NCBI RefSeq assembly: GCF_905147365.1 | Contig: NC_056407.1 | Span: 17,963,980-18,027,979 of the forward strand | Length of the DNA stretch: 64,000 bases | Origin: Aricia agestis | Lineage: Eukaryota; Arthropoda; Insecta; Lepidoptera; Lycaenidae | Direction: 5' to 3' | In this document: in pieces, positions 1-15,300 of the stretch | How positions within the stretch are numbered: the first letter of the stretch is position 1 | How the letters are laid out: each line of letters opens with the position of its first letter | Notes under the pieces: generated by a model | The model's database searches: none | The model's input: only the letters and a program-made list of their open reading frames with translations | Told to the model about the DNA's origin: nothing | Made by a program: the position numbers and the translations under genes

Positions 1-384
1 CGTACATCAAGCAGTTTTAGGGTTTTTAAGGAGTCAGCGTTTAGGACGCGCTCGCGTAATTATTTAATTATTTTATTAAAATCAGTTCGCATCGATCAAT
101 CAAGGCGATCGCGCGTGCTCGCACACCCGGGTCATTTGATCATCAAGTATCAATCAATAAATCAAGTAACGGTATATCAAGTCTATCGTTTCATTTATCA
201 AGTAAAAGGAGTAGTAGTTAATCAAGGACACTACAGATTTATTGTCATCAAAACCGATCCAGTGGTTTCGATGCCTATTCGATGCATGTAAAAACGCATG
301 TTTGTTACTTATTATGGTATGGAAATAAGCAATCAATAACTTAATATGTTGGTATGAAATAAACTAAGTAATGATAGTCTGTAC

Positions 385-3300
385 CTGACTGGCCGGCGGT
401 GTCGTCCGCCGGGCTAGCCTGCGCGGCGGCCAGCGCCTCCACTTTGCTGAAGACGCCGAGACGCGCGAACTGCTCCAGATATATGTCCGAAGCCTTCACC
501 ATCAGCTCCTCCGCTATGCCCAGGACCGTCAGATGACCGTCATCGTCGTCCTGACAAAGGTCATTATGGTAAAACAATTTGCTAAATGGCCTCGACAATT
601 TTCCTGTTTCTATAGAAATAGCATTGATCCTTTCTTTTTATTTCTATAAACGAAAATCAAAACTCAAACATATTTGTAGCACATAGCATAAATGTTAATC
701 AAGATCTCGCTTTGTTTATTGAGAAAATGTACAGTTCGTGATAATGCAAGTACCACAAGTCTTCAATAAACAAAGCTTCTCTATAATGTTCTTTTCAGAC
801 AGTTTAAACTCGCAAAATCCCGGATCATTTACAAGGTACAAACAATAGGATAGTCTGATGCGGGTAATTTCGATGGTGTGATGTTTTCACAGTAACAGAA
901 TGCTTTAAAATATTACGATGATTTAAAAACTCACTTGAACATACAATTAGTTGTTAATGTGGTATGACAAAAACCATCTCATAGTTTATTAGTTCCGTCG
1001 TTGGGCGGTGAACTACATGAGTATATACAGATAATGTCACAAGTACTAGAGACGAGGTAAACTAATATAGCGACGTACGACCAGTCCATAGTGCGTAGTG
1101 CGGCTACTACAAAACCAAACGCTCTAAACACTGGATGCACACGGATTCCGACTGACGTACTGGCATAAAACATGTTTTAAGAATATATTACTAGAGTACT
1201 GAGCGAAAGAAAGAAACAGATATAGCTCAAATCGGGGCAATCAACGGTTCCGTATATCCAGCGCTTGGGAGGTGTCGCGAGATGCAATAAGAGCCACAAC
1301 AGAACGATCACACCATCGGAACATTACCGCGGGCGGCCGGATATAGCGGCTGCGCAGGTACCGCTGCCCGCGCCGGCACCACTCATCCTGAGTCACATAC
1401 ACGCGTCAGTGCGTACTACACGCATGTACGTACACGTACAACTTACGTGCGTGTTTATTTAAACACATTAATTCAATGTCTTAAATATCTATCACAAGTT
1501 TTAAAAATCTAACATTATAGAATATATTACAAATGCTATGGTCCAAACTAGGAAATGTGTCACAAAATTTCAAACACAATTTTTGATCTCTATGATGTTT
1601 AAATGTGAACCATAGTCGCCTCTCCTAGCCTACTCTAGTTAGCGAATCTGCAGAACAAGTTTAATTACCTGTGTGTCAAGAACCTGCGCGATGAGTCGCG
1701 TGAGCAGCGCGGCGGTACGCGGGGTGGAGAGCGCACGCAGACGCGGCGCGGGCGCGTAGTGCACCATCTTGCGTACGAGCGACAGGCACGCGCGCCGCAC
1801 GCCCGCACCGCCCGCACCTACGTACCGCGCGCAGAACACTGGCACCAGACGCCTGACAGAAACAGACAATTAACGGTAAATTAAGTTTGCCTCTTACGTC
1901 AGTAATAATTATTATAGATGAGCGGGTCAAACTTAAAATTTTATGGTTGGATAATCCATCCAACAAAAAACCAAATAATAGTAACACAAAAACCTTTTTA
2001 GATTACTCACTAGAGAAAAAGAGAACACACCGATTGCAACAGTACAAAGCAAAAATTCTATCAGAAACAAAACAAAATCTCGATCATGCCTAATTATTAT
2101 CGGTCTTACAAAAACGTCTGACGTTGGCAGCTGTAACCGCGCAGTAATAATAACATTGTCAATTTACAAACTTATCTAATTATTTAATTTAACTGACTCA
2201 AAATCGATCGGAACAGAATATAGATAGCAGTACCATCGAAAAAATTTATTCATAGGCAGTTAACGGACCTACGCGCTGTACTCGGCGAAACAATGTGGCG
2301 GTAGCGGTCATTGACTCCCTGTCAAAAACTTGTCATTTTCTACACAAAGCCGCGATTGACAACATCTGACACTTCATTGTCAATCGCGGTTTGTATGTAC
2401 CGCTACCGCCATGTTTCGCCGAGTAGAGTATAGGAATCATCTTCTCTGATAGTACATCAAGTATCAAAACTCACTCCAAGTAAACGGCGGCCATCTCCTT
2501 ATCACCCGTGTCGGGGAAGTCGTCCTCGTTGGAGGACGCCGGCGACTCCTGATTGCTCACCACCAGCCACTCGCCCGGGCACTGCAGTATGGCCGCCACT
2601 TCTCTGTGACCTGAGAACATTTATTAATTTACTTACCCTCTCAATAATAATAAAAAAATACAATGAAGAAACAATGTTATGTCTTTCCAGCGACTTTTCC
2701 ACGGTATAAGACAACAAAATCATTTTCAAAGCATTTCATTGTATACTTACATTATATGTTTATAAATAAGGGGATGAACATTCCTAGTATCTTCGCCTCC
2801 TACTATTTCATTTTTTTTACTAGTAAAATCTTCGTCCAATATACATTATACATACATAATATTATGATAATCTAGCCTTTAGCCAAATTGCTATCGCTAA
2901 TTATGATTAAAGGTGCGCGTCCACCCGGATCGGAATCGGAGCGTACGCAGCGAACTTTTTGCTTTGTATTGATTTCTATGGTATAGTGTCTGCATGCACT
3001 ATTACACATATTTCAATTATTATCATACTACAAACTTTGATATTAATTGTTTTTGCCTCCAGTAAAGAAAATACACATTGAGTAAACTAATGCAATGTTT
3101 TGTGATCATTTGCCAAGTGACTTCTCTAGAGAATCCATTGTGTAAAAATTTTTAGCAGTAAAGGCGAGATTGTACTCACCCTGATCGTGTCTCTCTCTAG
3201 CTTTATCGAGAGGGGTCTTGCCGTCCTCGTCTCGCAGGTCGGCATTGGCGCCATACCGTAGCAGCACCTTGGCGATAGCCGGCCGCCCGAAACACGCCGC

Positions 3301-6300
3301 GTAGTGCAGAGAAGAGCTTCTCTGACCGCGGTTTACGTCAGCGCCTGTACAATTTATAATAAAAAGATACAATGTTTGAGAACTACATCAGATAATTTCT
3401 AAATATAAAGGCCCATTTTGAATTATTGCTAATTAGTATGTGCATTTGTGTTGTCTGTCCGAATATGGTCTTAATTAAATTGTGGTGTGCATATTCTAAT
3501 GAAGTCACGAATCATAAAGGCCAAATAATAATAATTAATTATTGAGAGACAAGTTACTTTAGTTGTTGTAATATCAGAGAAATTAATTCATAGGCAGATA
3601 GAGGTTCAATGTTATTTGGTCGGGTACGTTGAGCCCACTTGAAAGATAGCGACAAACAGTTATAACTTGTTTAAATATGAATACTAGCACTAAATGACCC
3701 GGTGAACTTGTGCCATTTTCCACTTTTTCCATTTAATATAAATCTTCCCTGGAATTGCATGAATATTTCAAGACTAAAATTAGCCAAATCGGTTCAGCCA
3801 TTCTCGAGTTTTAGCGAGACTGACAAATTTAAAAATATTTTTTCTTTATATAGAAGATAGTAGATAATTAAATTACTAGATTATCAAGACCTACCTTTCT
3901 CGCACAGAAACTCCACCATCTCCTTCGTGCCGAAAGCAGCCGCCCAGTTGAGCAGCGTCTGGCCGACGTCATCAGTGAAGTTGACGTCGACGGCGCCGCA
4001 GTTGACGGCGGCGACGAGCGCATCCGTGTCCTTGCCGCGGATGCAGTCGATGAGTTGTCGGTGCGACTTGTCGCCGCGACTCGAACCCTCACCGCCGCCC
4101 GTCGCCGCGACCGGACCGAGACCGCGACTTGTGTTACTGAGATAAAAAAAATTACATGTTTGACCTCGCACAGCTTAAGATAATTTGACCAACTTTTTTT
4201 CTTTGACCAACCCGTCACCCCTATATGATTTCTGTTCATATATATCGTGTCCCCACTCCCCGTGCGCATTCACTCGCTTACACCTCACTCCAAAAAAGAG
4301 ACCTCAAAAGGGGACACTTCCATTATTGTTTCATTTTAAAGTTATATTTGGCTTGTATTAAATGGGCACTCACGTCTGTATAGCGTGGCGGCCCTCACAC
4401 AGCAGCACTAGCAGCAGGTCGACGAGGCGCATGCACTCCAGACACCAGCGCTCGTCCGCCTGCACCGCCGCCTCGATCGCGCCGCACAGCTCCAGGCGCA
4501 CCAGGTCCTGACAGAAACATTGATATACTGACGATGAATCATGAACTAGTGCCCCAAGAATCAGAGTCGACTGTTACAAAATGACGTATGGGCAACAAAT
4601 AGTATGACCTTAAAATGTAAAGCCCTGATTAGGTTTGTTAAAGTTATCTCATAACAACTTGGTGCACATCCATAATAATATTACTAATGCGAAAGTTTGT
4701 CGAATGGTTGCTGGCCCGGTGTCACCATACTCCGAGCCCGAGAATGGACGTTCTGCGATATAAATTATACTCGTAATTATTATAAATTTATTTCAATGTT
4801 AAGGGCGACATCTTGTTTGTAAAAGAGTTAAGGCCGGATATTTTTTCTGCCAAGTATTTTCGTTTAACCTACCCTCTTATACCAGGTCATGGTTCAGTCT
4901 TTCTCCACCTTCAACTTTTATCTTACACTGTTTATAATGTAGAAAATTGATGAAGCTTAAGATAATAAGCAATATAATAAATTATGTAGGTACTTACATG
5001 CGTAATCTGCGCCGATCCCCTACACAGTGTGGACAGCAGGCTGACAGTGGTCGACACAGAGGTCACTAATCCCTTGTCTTCTGTGCTCTCTGTGGCGCCG
5101 AGACGACGGACCAACTCTTCGATCAAACCTTTAATAGATTTTAAATTTATATTTCATGCAAATGCTCTCGATGTTGTAACGGAAATCAGCAATCAGTCAC
5201 AAAACCTTCCTTTAATTTTTTTCACTAAACCCAATTCATTAATCTGACGAAGAGGATTTTAGTTTTGATAAATTATTACCAGTACTAGAAATCGCCCAAT
5301 GGTCGAAATTAGACCTTAGTTTTAACGACATTAGGACAGTAACCTATATTTTGTAAAAAAATATTGATTTTATCATATTTTTTCAACTCTTGTCTCTGGG
5401 ACTCAGCTGATCTCTTATAATATACTGTCGTATCTAATAGTATCTCAGATTCGATAAAAAAAACTATAAGTAATCCATTTTCAATTTGTCACCTTGTTGT
5501 CAATAGACTTCAACCATAAACGAAAGAGTATAATTAAATAATTCATATGTATATTGTATAGGTTTGTCACTCAAAAATCTGTCATTATTCCTAGTGTGTG
5601 TGTTGTAGTGTGTGTTATGTTTTATTTGTTAAAAAAATGTATGATTAAGGTGAGGTGAGCTTCACTTTGTACGTGAAACAGGAATTTTTTCGTCGCAAAG
5701 TTGGCCCTAACCAATAGCAGTACACAGCAGAAAAAAATTAGTACATGCAGTGAAGGGTACGAAGTAAAGGAATATATAAATATAATTTTTACAAGACTTC
5801 TACACTTCTGAAAAATAAATCCCCAAAAAACTGAACAAATTATTTTTTTTGTCGCGAAATACTCTGTATTTTGTGCGACAACTACCATATTTATTTCCTC
5901 TATTACATGTCAAATCTATTGAACTAAAGTGATATCTAAAAATTATGCCAATTATTTATTTATTTCGAAAGATATTAAAAAAAAACACATGAAAAATGTT
6001 ATAGAGAAGACCGCCCTGAGAAATTTCAATTTTATGCTAAGCTAAAATGAATCTTATTGCGATGCGTACACGCTTGGCACTCGCGTCGCAATGCATTTCA
6101 GTTGGCCGATGGCCTGCGTACAGCGAGGTTGTCTCCGGACGCTCGTCACAAAATCACTCCCGAGTCCCGACACGATAATAATTATTAAAAAATCGTAGTG
6201 CAAGTAAAAATATTAAGATAATGACTCTGGTGTATGGCGTAATAAATTTATTATTTTTTACATTTTAAAAATTAAAATTATTTAAATATAAAATATGTGA

Positions 6301-9300
6301 AAAAATCGTAAAAATAGTTCAGATAAACTACACATAATATTATGTAGAACCATTCTATTTATTCCATCCTGGACTCGCCATAGTTATTAGTTTCATAAAC
6401 TTGCATCTTGATTATTATTTACAAGCACTATTTAAATTATTTGTTGTAAAAATATTCTTATTTGTATGGGAATAAGGTTCGTTTTAATGTAACAACGTTT
6501 CGGGAGCATACTTGCCATGCCATTTCTTGAAGTTGCTAAGAACTCGATGATAAAAAAATCGGGAGTTCGGGACGTATAATGAAGTACAGAGACTGAATAG
6601 ACATATATTATGTATGTATGTCATTGTACACTTAGTCATGACTAGGGAATGCAATACCGGGATACCGGGATCCCGCATGCATTTTGCGGGACTAATCCCG
6701 GTCGAAAATTTAGCGGGATCCCGCGGGACTGGCGGGATTACAAAGAAGCGTGATTCATACGTGTAACTCTGCGCGCGGGGGTGCGTGAACTGGCTACAGG
6801 CAGCCCACTAAACAATTTACCTTCAATTCACCTATAATTCAATGACAATAATGTACCTGCAACCAGCGTTGAAGCTGCGCCAACTTTTTCAGCTGCTGGC
6901 TATCTTGTGTCGAATATCAGGAGTCGTTTGGCAGACACAACTTTTTTAACTTATTTTTATAAGCTTGGGCTGTATGTATGTAACGGAGTCTTTTAGCACA
7001 ATTTTCCCTATATTTTAAAAAGATGAATAATTTTTATAAAAGCTGAAAATAAATAAGCTTATTATTTTTTTTGTAACTATTATTATAACGTAGCCATTTC
7101 CAAACAAAAAGTTTATTTTTTATTTTTATAATATATTCTAAAGAATGGAGTATTAATAAACCCTTGTAAAAAAGGTGTCTGACAAAGTTTCTTTTATTTG
7201 AGTTTCTAAGAATAAAACGGGTTCTATCAAGTAAAGTCATTAGAACGATTTATTTTACAAGTTTATGTCCACCCTGCGGGATCCCGTAAATACCGGGATC
7301 CAGTGGGATTGTGATGCTTCAGTCCCGCAAATACCGGGATTGAAATTATCTTGCGGGATTGCATTCCCTAGTCATGACTAAAGATATTTTTTTAGACTGC
7401 ATTATAGCTATTATTATAAATAATAGTGCATTGCTGCACTACTTCTACACTATCAGGTGTAATAAGTAGTACTCCACATCACTACAATACTATAATAATT
7501 ATTATTATAATTACCTTAAGCTTCTTGTAATTACCTAAAGGTAGACTTAACAAAATTCCGGATAATCCAGATAATCCGGATTTTGGTACAAAAAATCCAA
7601 AATCCGGATTTTTAAAAAAAACCGTTTTTTGTAACCCCTATCTTTACATCTCGTATTATATTGGAAAATGTAAACACATTATCAAAGTAAATAATAATAG
7701 CTCCCCACACCTAGAGATAGCAAAAAACGGATTTAAAAAAAACCGGATTTTCGGATTTTTCCATCCTCAAATCCGGATTATCCGTATAATCCGGATATTC
7801 GAATAATTCCAATATTTTACAAAAATGTTCGAATAATTGGAATATATTCGAATAATTCGAAAATTTTGAAAAATGTTGAAAACTCTGAATAAAAGTAACA
7901 TGAAGCTTCGGACAACCTTTTTTGTTAATGGTATGAAGTAAATAATTTATTTTTACTTTTATATCAACATAACTCTTCGTAAATGACATAGTTCATGTTC
8001 ATTGTTAAACACTTTAAAAATTTATACAGTGTGTAACAAAAATAAGTGATAATATTTTAGGGTGTGTACGTGTTCCTTGTAGAGAGTTCACTGTGAAAGT
8101 AGCAGCTCTGAAAGACGAAATTTTTTTTTCACTTTTGTATGGGCAAGGGCCCGAGCGTCACGAGTTTTCCCATACAAAAGTGAAAAAATGTTTTGGTCTT
8201 TCAGCGCTGCTACTTTCACAGTGAACTCTCTGCAAGGAACACATACACACCCTAAAGTATTATCACTTATTTTTGTTACACCCTGTATAAGGTTACAGCT
8301 GGGCAATAAGGCAAGGCTGTAAAGCACGTAGCACGATCGAAAACGATTTTACTTTTCTTTTTTTTAAACCTTTTACTTTCCTCATGTTATTATGCATAGT
8401 ATTACTAGGCAGCAGTATAAGATAGACTAGATATTAAATAATATTATTATATTCGCCGTTATGATAATATATGTTCCTTATTACTAAGCCAGCTCACCCG
8501 TCTTTTTATATTTTCGAGCCACGTTCATGTAGGTGGCTTTGCCTGTATCAACGTGGCTCGAAACTATAAAAAAACGCACTAGAAAACAAACACCACAAAA
8601 AGAAAAAAATTTCAGCGAAGCTCTGGGGGTGGGGGAAACAATCTTGGAGCTGGTGACTTGAAGTTTGCTAATGCCAATAACATGATTTAGATTCCAAAAT
8701 TAAGTTTGCTTAGACACGATATAATTAATGGCGATAATGAGTATGGTTTTTAGTGAGTCTATTTATTATTTAACCTATATGCACCGATTTTCTACACCTC
8801 AGGAAAACTATCTTTGTATTGATTCCCTGTACATACATTTTGATGATTCGCTAGTAGGGAATCAATATATTTTACATTTACTTATTTATCTAATTGGTAC
8901 ATAATATTATCTTTTTATTTTTATTAAAATATAAATAACATTCTCTTCATATTCTGATACAAATAAATAATACTAATAAGTAAAATATGTACTAATTTTT
9001 TTTTCTTAGTCAAAATATTTCAAATAAATGCATTTTTAATTAATTGTATTTGGTTTTAACGAACAAGTTTGGTTTGTACTCAATTTTATACATGTTAATA
9101 AAATTTAAATTGAACATGTTTATTTAGCTGAAAAACCGTTTTTCTATTAGCTTTGTTGATTCCCTAGTTTAGAAAAATTTAAATCAAAATATCTTCTAAA
9201 ATTGTGAAGTGAAAAAGGGCCCAAATAGATAATTATGTTCGTAATTCATTTATTTATTTATTTTCTTTATTGGAACAAAAAACAGTTACATCTTAAAATA

Positions 9301-12300
9301 AGTACAATTACATAAATAAAAGTGATAAACACATAACCCACACCATTGTTCGCGGCGTAACAAAAAAAAAATACAAAATATTCCTAACAAAGAGAAATAA
9401 TTTTAAAAACATTAGTGCATAGCGTTAAGTGGTTTGTAACAGATGAAAAACATTTATGTTTTCTAATATTATCCTTAAATATGCAAATAATTAAAATACA
9501 AAAGAAGAAAAACAATATAACAGCTACGGACGATTTTCTAATTATTACAATTTTTTTAAATAGTCATGGACATGTTTTTTGAATTGATTATAGGATAGTG
9601 CAAAAATATCAATATCAATAAAGTAATTGTTGTATGTATCCACTAGGCGACGAAGGGGAATGCGAAGATCAGCGTTAGTCTTGCAGGATGTAGTGTGAAA
9701 TAAATTATATTGGCGAACTCTACGTCGATTGACTGTTCTAGGAACGGTGTAGCATATTTTATTAGTTAGGGATGAGCAGTCAAATTTATGATTGCACAGA
9801 CCGTGCAGCATCATGGCATCCAGGAGCCGACGTCGGGATTCAAAGCTCAATAGTTTAAAGTGATTAAGCAAATCAGTGTATGGTAGAGTAGATCGCTTAT
9901 ATTTAAAATAAGTAGTGCGTAAGAATTTTTTCTGTACCAGTTCCAAACTATTTGAATATTTGTTATAGAGAGGGTTCCATACAGGTATGGCATATTCTAA
10001 CTGGGACCTTATTAGCGTTTTGTAAAGTAACAAAAGTGTGGAGGGTCGAACGAAATCTCTGGTAGACCTAATTACAAACCCATACATGCGATAAGCTTTA
10101 TTAATAATGTTATCAATATGCTGATTGAGATGTAGAGATGTATCCAATAGGACCCCCAAATCACGAACTAAACTGACCTTATTTAAAGGTGTGTTGTTAA
10201 TAGTGTACGTGAAATTTAGTTTATTTATTTTTTTTGTGAATGAAATAGTGTGACACTTAGGAAGACTTAGAAATAACTTATTACGAATACAATAGTTATG
10301 TAATCTACACAAATCTTGCTGTAAAAGTAAACAGTCTGCAATATTTCTTATCGATTTGAATATTTTAATATCGTCAGCATACATTAGAAATTGCGAATTT
10401 TGAAACATTGTTGTATGTCGTTTATGAAAATGACAAAAAGAAGTGGACCGAGTATAGATCCCTGGGGAACACCTGAACTAGCAAATATGGACTCAGAACG
10501 ATGGCCGTTTATCACTACCCTTTGCGATCTATTAAAAATGTAGGACATAAACCAGCGAAGCAAATTTCCTCGTATCCCGTTGAAGGCTATTTTATCTAAC
10601 AACAGAGAATGATCAACCTTGTCAAACGCTTTTTGGAAATCTGTATAAACCGCATCAACTTGCCCTTGTTTATCCATATTAGAGAATAATATGGATAAAC
10701 AAGGGCTAAACAATAATATTTAAAAATAATATGTGATTACTGATTTTAAAAAATATGCAGAAATAAAAATGTGCTAGGGAATCAACTGAAGAATTCAAAT
10801 ATGGAGAAATGCCCATATTCGAATAATAAAATCGTCGAATAGTCGAATAAAACGAATATTCGAATAACATACCCTTAACCCTAGTTACGTAAAAGCTTAT
10901 TTTTCATAATTTTATCTACTATTCGAAAAAACCGAAAATCCGGATTTTTTTTATTTTATTTTATTGTTGTTACTTTTATTATTTTGTTGTTAGTAAGCGG
11001 CGGCGTCTTAGTAATAGGGTTCCTGTTTAACCCTTTGGGTACCGAACCCCAAAAACAATATCTAAGTAAGTAATAAAATAAATTAGGTAGGTTAACCGGC
11101 TTAACCTACAAAGCTTATATTATTTTTTTTGTACTTATATATTATTTTATAAACCTCACTTATAAAATAACTAGTAAAAATAAAAAATACAAATGTAATG
11201 ATAATATTTAATTGTACCTATTCCTTTGCTAAAGTTTCGCGTAGATACTTTCATAATCTCTCTGCATTATTAATTATTCTGTGTTAGTAGAATACAACTC
11301 TTGCGATGTAACAAAAAGAGCGCGAACCAATGCAATCAGAATAGGTACGTAACCAGAATAAGGATGCGTGAGAAGCGTAACACTGCGCGGCGCGCGGGAC
11401 GCTCCGCGCGCCGTTTCTATCGCGCCCCCACCTCACCCCCTCAAAAGCGGCGTTATGCTGAACACACAGCGCCTTAAATCATAATTTCAAAATAATATTA
11501 GCTCGTTGCACTCCTTCACCATATAAACTATAACTGTGCAAAATTTCATTCGCCTACGTTTCCGCATTTTTCGTCAAAAGGGATACAAAGTTTTTGGCTT
11601 ACGTATTAATATATAGATATTTTAATTCCAGTGTGGAATATAAGCCAATAACAATTATAACGTTTGGTTACTTTTTATAACAGTGTGTATTTATTGAAAC
11701 GGAACTGTATATTTATATAGTTCGCGTCTCTAATATGTTGTGCAGCTTTCCAGCAAGAATGGATAAATAAAGTGCTGAATAAATTCTATGTTCATACTAG
11801 CGAGGTATATAACAGTTCGCAATATGATCGTACCGTGTTCGGCGAGCGGCGCGGGGTCGGCGTGCGCGCGCGCGAACCTGTCCGCGAGCGAGGCGAAACA
11901 GCGTAACGCCGCGTCCGCAACACGCGCGTCGCTGTGTCGCAGCAGCGACGATAGTGATGATACAGCATCGCCCACGCGCGCGTCTCCCGGCTCCATTTTA
12001 CCACACACCCTGCATGAAAATTACATCTTCCGTCGTAACATCAATGTCGCTTACACATCTTCTCCTTTCAACATACATCTCGCTCGCATTTCACACGTCA
12101 TATCTCTCAATATTATCTCTTGTACCGATTGGGGACTTGAAACTAACAGACTCCACACAAAAAATTTCACGTACGGCACAGTGTACAGTTAAGCTTATCG
12201 CACATTTGTCAGCACAGTACGTGCCGTACGCGTCGAACGCACCGCATAGTACCTACACGAAATGCGGCGCGTTCGGTGCGAACGAATACGCGAGGTTTCA

Positions 12301-15300
12301 CATCATTTCATACAACTAATTCTAAAATGCGGCGCGTTCGGCGCGTGCGATCACTTTTAACAAGCGGTTGACTGAAAACATCAAATAAATAATTATATTA
12401 TGTTCTTATGTCAAATGTTGAAAATACCCTTTACTGAGCAAAAGTCATGAACAGTAGTCGTAAGCATTTGAAAAAAGCTATTATAATAAATCACCTGGAC
12501 ACAACCGCCATAGCAGAATGCAGGGTGTCCTTGTGCACGGAGGTACCGTGGTGCGTTATGAAGTGTAGCACGGACGGCAGCCCGCCCCCCTCCCAAACCG
12601 CGCCCGCCTCGCGCGTGCACACTAGCTCCAGTACCTTAAACGTTTAATCATAAGTCAATAAAAACTATAATTTATATTTTATATCTATAGCCTCGCGCGT
12701 GCGTACCGGCTCCAAAACCGTAGCACCTCCATCGTGGGTCACTGCAGACACAATAGATTTTCAATAGGCTACTTGACGTACTTTTTTTATTTATGCTAAT
12801 CGCTTCTTAATCATTCATTTTCACCAAAAAAACTAATATTTTAATATTTTAAACAGTAGAAACCAATAAAAATGTTGATTGAAAAATATGCCTTTTAAAT
12901 GGCGTCGAATACACTGTCCGCCATGGTGTGACGTCATATTTTTTGTATTTTAATGCTTTCTTTATTGAAAGCGTTTTCTTCAGTACAAATTAAAAAAATA
13001 TTAAAAAAATATAAAATCATATTTTCAAATCGACGACGATGATAAGGGTGAAATATGGTTTCCTAGGCCAAGTTCTACTAGAAATATGGATTTATTCAAT
13101 GAAATTGAATATAGGTCAAGTAGCCTATTGTTATGACTTATGCGGCAGCCGGATGCCGCTTGGGGATCGATGGGTTAAAAATGTTTACTCATAACTCACA
13201 AGTCAATAAAAAACTATAATCCATACTTCATCTATATTAATAAGTCTGTAGTATAAATAAAAATGAATTTTTAATTTCTTGTCTCGCTAACTGGAGAACG
13301 GCTGCATCGATTTAGCAAATTTTTACCTTGAAATATTCGTGGAGGTCCAGGGAAGGTTTTTAAATGTAAGGTGGAAAGTTATACAAAGTTCACAGGGTTA
13401 TCGAGTATGTAATGTAGTCCAAACCACGAGGCCAATTTCTTACAAATTTTGAATAATCTATATAGCGGTTAAGACGTAGTTCAATACAATGCAGACACGA
13501 CAACTTTAATATGCAGACAATAAATTTACCTGCCTTTGAAAACTGTCTGCATATCACAGGCACTTTACAAATTCGAGACATACGGAAATTGGGAAACAAT
13601 ACAAAGGGAAACAATTTATACGTGGGAGAGCCATGCTTCGGCACGAATGGGCCGGCTCGGCCGGATAAATACCACGTTCTCACAGAAAACCGGCGTGAAA
13701 CAGCGCTTGCGCTGTGTTTCACCGAGTGAGTGAGTTTACCGGAGGCCCAATCCCCTAACCCCTACCCTATTCCCTTCCCTACCCTCAACTATTCCCTTCC
13801 CTTCCCTACCCTCCCCTATTACCCTATTCCCTCTTAAAAGGCCGGCAACGCACTTGCAGCTCTTCTGATGCTGCGAGTGTCCATGGGCGACGGAAGTTGC
13901 TTTCCATCAGGTGACCCGTTTGCTCGTTTGCCCCCTTATTTCATAAAATAAAAAATAAAAAAGGTAGGAAAAGTAATTATAATATAAAATTAATCAATGA
14001 ACTTCACAATAGCAAAGCTTACCTTGATGCATTGTTCAGCAAGGTCCTTGCTGGTTCTGTTGTTGGGATCCACTGTAAGTAAGCGGCTGCAGATGGCTTT
14101 CACAGCTCCATCTATTGCTACAATCCTCCTGGTGCATTCAGCTACAACAATTGAATAATTTTCATATGATAAAATATGTATCTATAAAATACTAGTAAAT
14201 GCCCGCAACTAAAATGCGCACAAATTCGTTTTTCGTAAGAGTACCACCATAATTTTTTTTGGAATTTTGAAATATATCTTCCTTTCTCGGGACTCCATGT
14301 ATTTCTTTTATTAGCCTATCTATATTGTCCCACTGCTGGGCCTCCCCCAGGATCTTCCACTGTTCTCTCTCCTGCGCCACCGATAGCCAGCCTGGCTGGT
14401 ATGCCTCCAGCTCGTCACGCCGCCTTTTTCTAGGCCGGCCACGGCAGCGGCGTCCATCTTCGGGTGCCCACTCTGTTGAGACACTTGCCCAGCGGCCGGG
14501 ATGCATGCGGCTAACGTGACCCGCCACCCCCACTTCAACTAGACCGCCTTGACACTTACGTCCTTGGACTCGGAATTTAAGGCCGGTACTGTTGAGTTTT
14601 ATGTCAGCAGTGCTATTTTCATAAATTATTCAAAGTAGGATCTATATCTTGGTTATAAAGGGATGTAAATATAGCAGTGTTTAATACTGTCAAAGGCATT
14701 TGCATAATCGACAAAGGCTAGGTAAAAAGGTTACCTAAATTCCGAGTACTTCTCAAGGATTTGGTTAACTGTCTGGAGGTGATCTGTTGTGAAAAAACTG
14801 AGTCGGAATCCGGCTTGCTCTGGTGGCTGTTGTTAGTAAGATTTATGGTTGATACGGTTTAGTATAACTTTGATTAATATCTTGTAAAGGTGCGAAGTTA
14901 GGCTAATAGGACGGTAGTTTGTATTACAATAATAAATTTCATCAAAGTCGGTTCAGCGGTTTAAACATGAAGAGTTAAAAGATACTCGGTCAAACAGACA
15001 CACTTTCACATTTAAAATATCAGTACAGTTGAAAAATGGGTTTAGTATGGAATCACTTACCAATTGAAAAAGTACTTACCAGAAACATCTAAGTAGTATG
15101 TGATAGCTCTGGCAGTAACTTCTAGGACGTTGTCAGGTGCACACTCGTCTAGAAAGATCTTGCACAGAGCAGGTAGAAATGTGCGTGGAGGGCAACTGAA
15201 AAAAAAATGAAGTTGTATGTTAGTGTATTGGCCGTAAGGAGTAATTGAAAACCACTAGTTCATTAAAGGGGGAACCTTACTCTCCGATCCATAATCATTG

